From: Rhodothermales bacterium
GTDB lineage: Bacteria > Bacteroidota > Rhodothermia > Rhodothermales > Bin80
NCBI GenBank assembly: GCA_958296045.1
Contig: CATQHT010000001.1
Coordinates: 496,001 to 560,000 of the forward strand
Direction: 5' to 3'
Length of the DNA stretch: 64,000 nucleotides
The notes below the pieces were generated by a model, which saw only the letters and a program-made list of their open reading frames with translations, searched no databases and had not been told where the DNA came from. The position numbers and the translations under genes were made by a program. Positions 1 to 7,871 of the stretch are shown piece by piece; the first letter of the stretch is position 1, and the number at the start of each line of letters is the position of its first letter.

Positions 1-310
1 CGCTATTACCGCCTTCGGAGATTTTCCAATCCAGCGCAAGGCGAAAGTTATCATACACCTCGCGCGTGACGATGTCACCGCCTTGCCCTGTGCCGGTAAA
101 GTGCAGTGTGCCGTCGTCAAGCGTGCTCCATGCGGCGGGCAGGCTGTCCTGCCGGTATCCGCGCCAATGGTCTGCCGTGAGCGATACCCAGGACGTGTCC
201 ACAGCAACGGTAGCAGTCGGCTCATTCACGGCGTCGGGGGAGGATTCGGAGGATTGACAGGCGGCCGCGGCAAAGGTGGCCGAAAGGGCTAGCACACAGG
301 CGATGCGCAT
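1..310 (-). CDS. DUF1080 (3-keto-disaccharide hydrolase-like) lipoprotein, 5' part only
   Basis: An open frame starts at an ATG at 308-310 and runs off the left edge of the window, so only about 103 N-terminal residues are present. It begins with a lipoprotein signal peptide: a short basic start, an Ala/Leu-rich core and a lipobox ending in AAAAC. The mature part opens with a Ser/Glu-rich linker, followed by WVSLTADHWRGYR and then FRLALDWKISEGGNS. That last string is the characteristic start of the DUF1080 jelly-roll domain. DUF1080 proteins act on 3-keto-glucosides and related sugars and are often surface or periplasmic lipoproteins. The permease gene just downstream on the same strand fits a small sugar or nucleoside utilisation locus. 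The family call is good; the substrate cannot be told from this fragment. Confidence 0.75.
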   Translation of the reverse strand, partial: MRIACVLALSATFAAAACQSSESSPDAVNEPTATVAVDTSWVSLTADHWRGYRQDSLPAAWSTLDDGTLHFTGTGQGGDIVTREVYDNFRLALDWKISEGGNS

Positions 311-517
311 TAGAGTGATGGCTTAAGAGTGGTGATTACGGTTGAAGCGGGTCCTGAATGAAACGCAGCGCAGCGGGAGTGTGCCAGTGGGCGTCGGACA
401 TGGCCAACCGCTCATTTGGTGCATGCTCTCCCGACTCGAGGGCACGATCTGGCGCAGATGGCCAAAGCTGCATGCAACAGGCACGGTATAACGCCGCAAT
501 GGGGTACCACTTGGAGA

Positions 518-1774
518 CTACTCCGTCACCGGCACCTCCTCGTTGGAATCCTTGAAGAACAAGGCGAAGAAGATGGCGAAGACCACCGTCAGACCCGCAA
601 ATAAGAGCCAGAACGTGCGCCACTGCGGAAGCGCCAACGTGCCATTGGTGCCAACCGCGTTGACAAAGATCCCGGAAATCTGCGTACCGAGAAAGAATCC
701 CACGCCCTGCGTCAAGAGCACCAGCAGCCCCTGCACCTGACCCCGGATCGCCGGCGCCGTCTTCTTATCCAGGTAAATCTGACCCGTCACGAAAAAGAAG
801 TCGTAACAGATGCCGTGCACGGCGATGCCAATCATAATCATCCAGAACGTGCCCGTCATGGCCGCTCCAGCAAACAACGTGAAGCGTGCCACCCAGGCCA
901 GCATCCCCAAGAGTAGCATCCACTTCACACCCAACCGCGCGAAAAAGAACGGTATCAGCAGCATGAAGATGATTTCCGACCACTGGCCGAAGCTCATCTC
1001 GAAGCTCGGGTTCGAGAAATGCGCGAGACTGAGCCCCTCGTTCAAGTCCTGGAAAAAGACCGGAGCGTACGGGAAGTAGGTGCCAAACGCGATGAAGATG
1101 AGCATGGCCGCGGCCAAGAACACCAGAAACGAGCGGCTCTTGAGCGCGCGAAACGCGTCAATACCTGCAATCTGCTTCCATGTCGTCGTCTGCCCCGCAG
1201 ATGGCGGCGGCGTATGCGGCAACGTAAAGCTGTACAACCCCATAAACACCGCGGCGCCTGCGCCGATATACAGCCCCGTAGGCGAAGAATCCTGCTGCAA
1301 AACATAGCCCATAAAGGTGCCGATCGCCGCCCAACCCAGCGTGCCGAACACGCGAACCACAGGAAACTCCTTCTCTTGGTTGTCCAAATGGTGGAATGCC
1401 AAAGAAGCGGTCAAGCCCAGCGTCGGGAAGTAACACAGCGCATGCAGCCCCAACAGCGGCAAAAAGAGCCCCGTGCCCGCAAACTGCGGCATCAGACCCA
1501 TGGACACGCCCGACACCAGAAACAGCACGCCTAGCACCTTCTCGGAATCGAAGAATCGGTCCGCGACCATCCCCAGAAAGAAGGGAGCGATGATGGCGCT
1601 CAATGGGCCCAACGCGTATGCCACCTGGATGTACGCTCCCATCTCGATGGTCTGCATATAGTTGCCCAGCGTGGGCGCCCACGCACCCCAGATCAAGTAC
1701 TGGACAAACATCATGACGCTCAAGCGAGCGATGCGGCCTACATTCATGGTCTTACCGGTGAGGGATTGCGCCAT
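518..1774 (-). CDS. MFS nucleoside:H+ symporter-type permease (NupG/XapB-like)
   Basis: The 418-residue protein is almost entirely hydrophobic with about 12 predicted membrane spans, the usual size for the nucleoside:H+ symporter branch of the major facilitator superfamily. The opening LSVMMFVQYLIWGAWAPTLG is typical of this branch, as is the GICYDFFFVTGQIYLD stretch near residue 320. It should import a nucleoside or a small sugar-like solute across the inner membrane by proton symport. Two starts are possible: ATG at 1774 (MAQSLTG) or ATG at 1747 (MNVGRIARLS). The second places the first helix nearer the N terminus, as in relatives. The DUF1080 lipoprotein gene lies 207 bp downstream on the same strand, a pairing common in Bacteroidota-type genomes. 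Substrate specificity is inferred from family only. Confidence 0.85.
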   Translation of the reverse strand: MAQSLTGKTMNVGRIARLSVMMFVQYLIWGAWAPTLGNYMQTIEMGAYIQVAYALGPLSAIIAPFFLGMVADRFFDSEKVLGVLFLVSGVSMGLMPQFAGTGLFLPLLGLHALCYFPTLGLTASLAFHHLDNQEKEFPVVRVFGTLGWAAIGTFMGYVLQQDSSPTGLYIGAGAAVFMGLYSFTLPHTPPPSAGQTTTWKQIAGIDAFRALKSRSFLVFLAAAMLIFIAFGTYFPYAPVFFQDLNEGLSLAHFSNPSFEMSFGQWSEIIFMLLIPFFFARLGVKWMLLLGMLAWVARFTLFAGAAMTGTFWMIMIGIAVHGICYDFFFVTGQIYLDKKTAPAIRGQVQGLLVLLTQGVGFFLGTQISGIFVNAVGTNGTLALPQWRTFWLLFAGLTVVFAIFFALFFKDSNEEVPVTE

Positions 1775-2187
1775 TGTTGGCTGGGTCTTGGCTGTTGCTG
1801 CCGAGAAGGAACCGTAATGTAGGTAACTTTCGGCAATAGGTTATGCTTTTCGGTGAGTAAGTTAGTCCAAACAGGGCGGTGCACGTCATAGACTGGGTCA
1901 ATAGCGTGCTCACACGCGGGCTTCCGGGCTACAGGAGACTCGGGGAGTGACTTTCAAGGCGCAATGCCCCGAGTTATCCGCTGGTCGCGCGTGAACGTGG
2001 CGATCCTGGCACGGTGCAGCACCTAAGAGTGTCCAGTATATCCGCCGGTGTTGTGTTGGGCCAGCCTCAGCTGCGCACTACTGCAGTCGCAACCCCTGAC
2101 AGGTGTTGCTTGGTCGGCTTGGAGTGCGTAGGCTGGGCCGCAAACCCACTAGCACCCGGACACCTAGCCGACTGATTCACGTTGCAG
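1775..2187. other. Non-coding stretch with no recognised content
   Basis: No frame here shows a recognisable protein, and no clear RNA or repeat was found apart from the scar that begins at 2188. It should hold the promoter of the permease gene, but no convincing promoter motif could be picked by eye. Confidence 0.5.
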
Positions 2188-2455
2188 ACCACATCTCACT
2201 CAAGGGTGAGTCCATGCACAAAACTGACCCCCTGCGGAGCATTAAACCCGGCGATCAGGCATGACACATACACATGTGTGCATAAGCCGATATCGTGCTC
2301 CTGACGCAAGACGTAGGGTGGCGCGCTTGAAGCCGGAATTGGTGGCGCAGTGGATCGGAATAGGCACCCAAGCTCCGAAAGACGCTTATGAAGGCTAGGA
2401 CCCGACTACCAAACCCCAAAATCCCCTTCTCCCCCCAGCCGATTCTCCACTAATA
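2188..2455 (+). repeat. IS scar A: IstB C-terminal tail joined to IS256-type transposase tail
   Basis: From 2190 the frame reads HHISLKGESMHK and ends at the TGA at 2262-2264, which is the C terminus of an IS21 IstB protein. After about 100 bp, 2367-2453 reads as the last 28 residues of an IS256 (Mutator-type) transposase ending at TAA. The same two pieces occur in the same order and orientation at 37992-38674. Here about 415 bp of the IS256 part are missing: the junction lies at 2366/2367, corresponding to 38170 and 38586. The copies differ by scattered substitutions, so the duplication is not recent. Confidence 0.8.
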
Positions 2456-2830
2456 ATGGCTCATCGCCTGGATGACTGGCACAAAGTGGCCCAGAAGCTG
2501 CTTCCAGCCTCCGATGGCTCGTTCGATCTGGATTTCCACACCATCCCCTACCATGGCGATGACGCCCTTGTGCAGCGCCACTTTGTCTCTAAACGCAGCC
2601 GGCGACAGCACGGCATACTGGCATTAGTAGCCAGGGAGGCCCAGCAGCGGGTCCTCGTCTACGGCAGTGCTACCATTACCAAAGCATCGCAGAACGACGC
2701 CATTTTGGAATTTGTTGATCTCTGGGAGCAACGTGCGGGTCAGCTGCCCAGAGAGCTGGTCTTTGACAGTCGCTTTACCACCTACGCCAACCTCGCCGAG
2801 CTGCACGCCCGTGGCATCAGAACGGCTTGC
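2456..2830 (+). pseudogene. DDE transposase, internal fragment
   Basis: About 125 codons encode a transposase core segment containing FHTIPYHGDD, KRSRRQHGILALVARE and ELVFDSRFTTYANLAELH. These are typical of DDE transposases of the IS4/IS1380/IS1634 type; I cannot fix the family. Both ends are missing: the left end abuts scar A and the right end stops at about 2830, where an oppositely oriented istA fragment begins. The frame continues to 3091, but that part is antisense to istA and is not real protein. It is a dead fragment. Confidence 0.7.
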
Positions 2831-3191
2831 AGAATTGACTGTACTCCAAGCCATTCGGATGCTCCTCCTTGTACCCGAGCCACAGCATGCGCAGCGTCAA
2901 ATACGAGAACGCCAGTCACTGCCGGTGAACCTTATCCCAGTCCGGTAATGGACGATTCGTGGCGCGCCGCGGCACAGGCGAGCCGTGAAGCTTGTTCTGC
3001 AGATCGATATCGCTCAACGCCTTGCACTGCGCCCAGGTCAACCCCGCCAGCTTCAAGCCCAAAAGCGTGCGAGATACCGTACGACGGCTGACTCCTACAT
3101 GCTGAGCTATTCGGCGCTCAGAGTAGAATCGCTCAACGTAAAGCACCAAAATGCGCCTGCCTCTCTTCATGGGAATACGAAGCGTTGCCAT
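2831..3191 (-). pseudogene. istA: istA N-terminal fragment (IS21 family), frameshifted
   Basis: From the ATG at 3191 the protein begins with a helix-turn-helix (ERRIAQHVGVSRRTVSRTL) of the kind that starts IS21 transposases. It continues to PLPDWDKVHRQ, where a stop interrupts the frame at about 2916. In a shifted frame the sequence goes on with VTLRMLWLGYKEEHPNG and YSQFC, also IstA-like, and stops at about 2831 against the transposase fragment. The catalytic domain is absent. It is a truncated, frameshifted remnant. Confidence 0.75.
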
Positions 3192-3850
3192 GCCTCTGGG
3201 CCTCTTGTCTGATTAAACAAAGACCCAGAATAACGATGACAAGGGGACCTGCTACACGACGCCATACCCCCGATCAAACCGGCTCCAACAGCCCCAAAGA
3301 CTACCATGCATATATGTGCATGTAAGTGGCGCACTTGTTCCAACATCGATGGCGCGCATGCTCTGGAGTTGGTGGCGGCCTTCCATCGGAGTATGCAGAC
3401 ATCAGAAACCCGGTTGGTGATTGAGTCCCTGATATTAACCGTCTGACGGATCTCCGCCGACGCCGCCACTACTCCGCTGCAACCAGCCAGAATCACCCAC
3501 CAGCTAAGGCCTCTACTCAGCCCCGTGACAGGCGCTAGCAGCCGTCCACAGGTGTCCAGTTTACCTCGGATTATCCGTCCAATTTGGATCGGATTATGCA
3601 TCCTTGCCCGTGCGACGCGAGGAGCCTTGCTGACAATGGGTCGTCCAGGAGGAATGAAGCTCGATACCATCGAGCGCCACGAGGATACGATTCCCCAGAT
3701 GTACACGGCGTACCTTCCGACAGATGGCGCCAACTGGATAGTACAACATTGTTTGCTCCAGTATAGGATCATGTTCACGATACAATTAATGGCCCGAGAG
3801 TAACGACCAAGCTACGTGGCGTCTGTCAATGAGCGTACATCACAATGAGC
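3192..3850. other. Non-coding or unrecognised stretch
   Basis: Open frames exist on both strands (for example minus 3167-3778), but none resembles a protein and their composition looks like chance. An IS21 end probably lies just left of the istA fragment, but I could not define its terminal repeat. No RNA gene seen. Confidence 0.45.
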
Positions 3851-4873
3851 TCACAAAGATCGGGCAATGTCGATAAACCGACCAATCGACTTGCCCAAAA
3901 TAGCCTCTCCTGTGTCATGTGGGCTGGGAAGATCAAATCGACTGCTTGCCGCTCCATTCAAGGCAAACATGTACTTGTCTATGTAAACCAAGCAGAATAT
4001 ACTGTCTTTGCGTTGAACTATCACACGATCCACCCTAAAGGGCCATTCGTCCCCGAAATCGCGCCTGTGCAGTACACGAGATGGCCACTTACTTTTCAAT
4101 ACGGCCCGCTCTGAGCGCTTGATCCACTTATGCCTATCGCGCCTAAGAATCTCCACTGATCTCCGGTAGTCCACAGTTCCAAACTCTTCGTTTGTCAAGC
4201 GAATGAAGTCCCTGTAGACCACATACTGTTGCTTAACAATGCTGCCGTCTTTAGCGTGACACCCAAGCGTAAATTGTAGCGCAATAGCCCGCACCATACG
4301 CTCGAGTACAGAGATGATTCTAGCATTAACCCTAGGGTAGTATTCACGCAATAAGGCTTTCTCATCGTTACCATAAGGCCTAATGTCTTCGAATGTTGTC
4401 TCCAATTCTTTCCACTTCGTCTCTGGATCAATCGACCTTGCATTCCTACCTGTAACATAATCAAGGTTGTGATACCTCCCCTGCCCGCCAAATTCAGACA
4501 AGATCTGTACGCACTTTCTAAGAAGTGAATTGTCTTTTTTTAGAAATGCCAGCTCGTTAGCGAGCAACAGGCATGTGTTAACATCATAATACTTATCGCA
4601 AATGCTATTGAGCAATTTGTCCAGATCGTGTCCAAATTTCCTTACTAGTTCGGAGGACGGATACGACCCACTGCGAGAGTGTTCTATCAGAATGATGAAG
4701 CACTTCATCAGCTTCTCTATTCCGCTGGCCATCAGGAGATGTGCCAAATGGTAAAAGTCATTCCCCATGTCAATCTCCTGTAGGTTTCCGAAGCCCGCCG
4801 TAATGAGTTTACGCGATGTCTCTAACTCCTTCCTCAGAGCTAAGACCTTTCCACCGTTTTCTGTTTTGTCCAT
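3851..4873 (-). CDS. Hypothetical protein with HEPN-like N-terminal helices; last gene of the defence operon
   Basis: The 340-residue protein (start chosen at MDKTENGGK, ATG at 4873; an upstream start at 4933 is possible) is distinctly more AT-rich than the genes before it. Residues about 30-100 hold a helical segment, YHLAHLLMASGIEKLMKC followed by KFGHDLDKLL. That pattern of helix, acidic or basic Ser-rich loop, then GHDL is seen in HEPN and AbiV-like domains. A canonical RNase RX4-6H motif was not found, so a catalytic role is doubtful. The C-terminal half is charged and unrecognised. The gene lies 154 bp after the DUF499 stop on the same strand, so it may be the last gene of the operon or a separate cargo gene. 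I do not assign a function. Confidence 0.6.
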   Translation of the reverse strand: MDKTENGGKVLALRKELETSRKLITAGFGNLQEIDMGNDFYHLAHLLMASGIEKLMKCFIILIEHSRSGSYPSSELVRKFGHDLDKLLNSICDKYYDVNTCLLLANELAFLKKDNSLLRKCVQILSEFGGQGRYHNLDYVTGRNARSIDPETKWKELETTFEDIRPYGNDEKALLREYYPRVNARIISVLERMVRAIALQFTLGCHAKDGSIVKQQYVVYRDFIRLTNEEFGTVDYRRSVEILRRDRHKWIKRSERAVLKSKWPSRVLHRRDFGDEWPFRVDRVIVQRKDSIFCLVYIDKYMFALNGAASSRFDLPSPHDTGEAILGKSIGRFIDIARSL

Positions 4874-5027
4874 TGAGATATTATAGTTGCAATTTGGATT
4901 TGCATTGAACAACCGGGGTAGGCAGACCTTCACGATGCATAGAATCAGCCTTGATGCACAGAACTCGCTTACGCATTCAACATGATTGTTTCAGATCGCA
5001 TCCAGACTTCGACGATTGACGTGAGCA

Positions 5028-7865
5028 TTACTTCTCGATCGTGAAAGTCAGCCCGAGCTGCCTCGCCGACTCCTTCATCGCCCTGAACGCCGAGTCCTTT
5101 TCGTATAATGCCTTACCATCGGGCAGCACCACTTCAAACCGCACGCCTAGTCCCAGTGTCTTCAATTTCATCCGCGCGGCAGGAGCAACGAAGCAACGGA
5201 AGAGCTCAGACCAGCTTTCGGCCGGAACTTCGCCCTGCACTACGAATCCTTGCACCGTACCATTACCATCAGCGGTTTGGATCGTCGCTGTGTCGTCGGT
5301 CCTATCGGTGGCCGTGCTGGAACGAGAGTCACCTGTGGCACTGGAGTCTCCCACACCATCGCCGATTCCGGCAGTCTTTGGGCCTCCCTGAACTTTCGGC
5401 GGCTTAGGATGGAATGGGGGAATGATCCAGAGCCCGTCTTCGCTCGGGTCCAGTGATATCGCCTGCTTGCAGTAGCGGATCTGAAGCGTCGAGATGCTTG
5501 CACCGCGACCGATACCCACAAGACCATCAGCGCAGGCGCGAGTCAGCCCGTCAGTCACCGCTTCCTTAGCGGCAATCATGGGCTTATCCGTGAACCGAAG
5601 GTAAGCCCCAATGGCATCTTTCAGCCGCAGCCCTCCTTCCTTCGGAATCAGGCCCGTGCTCTCCAAGGTCACCGAGCCAACACGTCGAAGAATCCACTCC
5701 TCGTCCTCGACCAGGGTCGTCCAGACGTAGCCGAGGTGTTCCTGAAAGGAATTCCGTGCATCTGGGAGGGAAGATACCTCCACCTCCTGCCCTCGCACTC
5801 GAAGGGCAACCGTGTATGCTGGGCCCAACGCCTGTAGGGCTGCTCGGCGTGCCTCATCGAGGCGCCTATTGAGATCCTCCCGCTGATCCTCGTCGAGTTG
5901 ATCCCAATAGTCTGCGCGTACTCCCTTCAAAGCCGCTTGATTTTGGTGGGCTTGCCGCAGTCTACTGAGCCCGCGCGTAGTTCCCACGAGATAGAGAAGC
6001 GTGTTGCGGTAAAAGCGATCCTTTCGACCGCACCGGGCGCTGATGGACGTCACAAGTTCATGGATTGTGTCCTTCGCTCGGCCGTTTTCATCCCAAGCAA
6101 GCGATGGTGGCAGGATCAGCAGCGTTAGAATCCTCTGTTCTGGCAGGTCCTCGGCGGGGTTGACAATGATGCGCCATGTAGCACCGGCCAAAGCACCCTT
6201 TTGGGACTCATCTCGGAGAGTTTCCATGATCTGTCCGCTGAAGTCTTGCTTTATGCTTTGCTGCCGGTACTGGACGACCAGCTTGTTGAGCGTCGGCTTC
6301 GTACCAAACCAATACCGCTTTCCCAGACTTCCAGCAGATGCCATGTGAAGGTAGAAGCTGCGGTTCTCCAATGCCAGCAGGGCTCCATCCGTATAGTTCC
6401 AGTTTAGGCCCTGCCGTGAGCATGCAAGCTTCAGGTCCTTGGAGCTGAACCCGCTCCGGCCACCCTGCCCGCCGAACGAGCCAAGTAGTATGGCAGAAGC
6501 CAGGCCTTCCCCAATAGCCTCCGTTTGGTAGTCACCGCCACGTTCCAAATCGAAGATACCAGCATTGGATCGCTCACCAATTACATCAGCAGCGGCTACG
6601 GACTGGTACGGCGGTCCCCAGAGGCGCGTCAATGCAGCCTGCACAGCATCGACAGACCAGCGGACATGGCACGGCTGGATTAGGTGTTGCGTTTGAGTAT
6701 TCCCCCGGCGGTGCTTCCAAAGGTCTCCCACAATACTAGCCAATAAGCGAAGAACGCCCCGCGTCCGCTGCAAATCGGGGTGGCTGCCCCAACGGGTGTA
6801 AAGAGCATCAATGAGTAAGGGATGGAATGGGTAGGCACGCTGGATCTGCTCGCGGTACGTATTCTTCGCAGCCTCGGACGGCACTTCGCCGGAGTGCGCC
6901 GCATACATGCTTTGATAGGTGTGAGCAATTCTCTTGGGATAGTCTGGCTCGCTCCCCGGTGCGATGGATTCGAATAACCGGGCACGAACCACCTCGTAGA
7001 TTTCATCGTCTGCAACCGGCTTAACATCGGCTCCGAGGCGTTGGAAGCGTTTCTCCAGTGCCATGAAAACCTCCTGCCCCTTCTCACTTTGAGCGACTTC
7101 GTACTTGCTGGCCGGGAGGGTCGCAACGACAACCGCCCCCGGAACTTGCTGTGCCGACTCAGTCAGTTGCTGGATGAAGGAGATGGACTGATCGGCGAGG
7201 GTTGTGTGGCCAACTGGAACCGCTGCAGCGCCAACGCAATAGTCTGCTAACTCATCCAGGAGAATCAGGCACGGCGATGCGGCTTGAAGGATGTCGACGA
7301 AGAGTCCCTGCGGGACTCGCAGGTTTTCGTCATTCGCTCGCACATGTTCATAGAGGGTCTTCCCACCAAGCTGGTAAGCCAACTCACCCCACAATGTGCG
7401 CAGATGCACGCCGTCGGAAACCTTGCGTCCTTGGGTTGCATCGCATGTCTGATTCGTGAAGACGGCAACGCTCGTTTCTTTCTCGGGTAGTCGCCCACCG
7501 ACCGCACTTCGGAGATTTTCAACGTGTGGTGAAGCATTTAGCAGACCTGCGTGCTTCGCAAGATGCCATAGTGCCACGAGCGTGTGTGTCTTCCCGCCGC
7601 CGAACACCGTCTGCAAACTGATGATGCGGTCTCCGGTCTCGCCTCCACCACGCAGCGTCCCTGTGACCCGATGCAGCACTCTGGACAATCCGGCCGTCAG
7701 GTAGGTCTTGGCAAAAAACTCCTCAGCATCGAGGTAGACCTCAGGCGCGGATTCTTGGACAACCGCCCAGAGGTTGGCGGCGAACACCGCTTCGGCTAGG
7801 CGCCCCTCACGAATGTCTACGTGAGGCATCGCAACAGCGTACCAAGGCTTAAGAAACTCGCTCAT
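5028..7865 (-). CDS. DUF499 AAA-type ATPase of the defence operon
   Basis: The 945-residue protein opens with MSEFLKPWYAVAMPHVDIREG. A Walker A loop FGGGKTHT lies at about residues 88-95 and a Walker B strand LILLDELADY at about 200-209. This is the DUF499 arrangement, a large P-loop ATPase repeatedly found beside DUF1156 methylases in defence islands. The family's biochemical role is not established; a motor or licensing ATPase acting with the methylase and helicase is a reasonable inference. The C-terminal part has a low-complexity Ser/Thr/Asp linker (about residues 820-870) before a final folded segment. The start lies 6 bp after the DUF1156 stop, so the two are almost certainly cotranscribed. 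No frame damage is visible. Confidence 0.85.
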   Translation of the reverse strand: MSEFLKPWYAVAMPHVDIREGRLAEAVFAANLWAVVQESAPEVYLDAEEFFAKTYLTAGLSRVLHRVTGTLRGGGETGDRIISLQTVFGGGKTHTLVALWHLAKHAGLLNASPHVENLRSAVGGRLPEKETSVAVFTNQTCDATQGRKVSDGVHLRTLWGELAYQLGGKTLYEHVRANDENLRVPQGLFVDILQAASPCLILLDELADYCVGAAAVPVGHTTLADQSISFIQQLTESAQQVPGAVVVATLPASKYEVAQSEKGQEVFMALEKRFQRLGADVKPVADDEIYEVVRARLFESIAPGSEPDYPKRIAHTYQSMYAAHSGEVPSEAAKNTYREQIQRAYPFHPLLIDALYTRWGSHPDLQRTRGVLRLLASIVGDLWKHRRGNTQTQHLIQPCHVRWSVDAVQAALTRLWGPPYQSVAAADVIGERSNAGIFDLERGGDYQTEAIGEGLASAILLGSFGGQGGRSGFSSKDLKLACSRQGLNWNYTDGALLALENRSFYLHMASAGSLGKRYWFGTKPTLNKLVVQYRQQSIKQDFSGQIMETLRDESQKGALAGATWRIIVNPAEDLPEQRILTLLILPPSLAWDENGRAKDTIHELVTSISARCGRKDRFYRNTLLYLVGTTRGLSRLRQAHQNQAALKGVRADYWDQLDEDQREDLNRRLDEARRAALQALGPAYTVALRVRGQEVEVSSLPDARNSFQEHLGYVWTTLVEDEEWILRRVGSVTLESTGLIPKEGGLRLKDAIGAYLRFTDKPMIAAKEAVTDGLTRACADGLVGIGRGASISTLQIRYCKQAISLDPSEDGLWIIPPFHPKPPKVQGGPKTAGIGDGVGDSSATGDSRSSTATDRTDDTATIQTADGNGTVQGFVVQGEVPAESWSELFRCFVAPAARMKLKTLGLGVRFEVVLPDGKALYEKDSAFRAMKESARQLGLTFTIEK

Positions 7866-7871
7866 GTATTC

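Noticed and set aside
3167-3778. 203-residue minus-strand open frame
   Set aside because: No recognisable motif, composition like random translation, overlaps an IS end; treated as chance.
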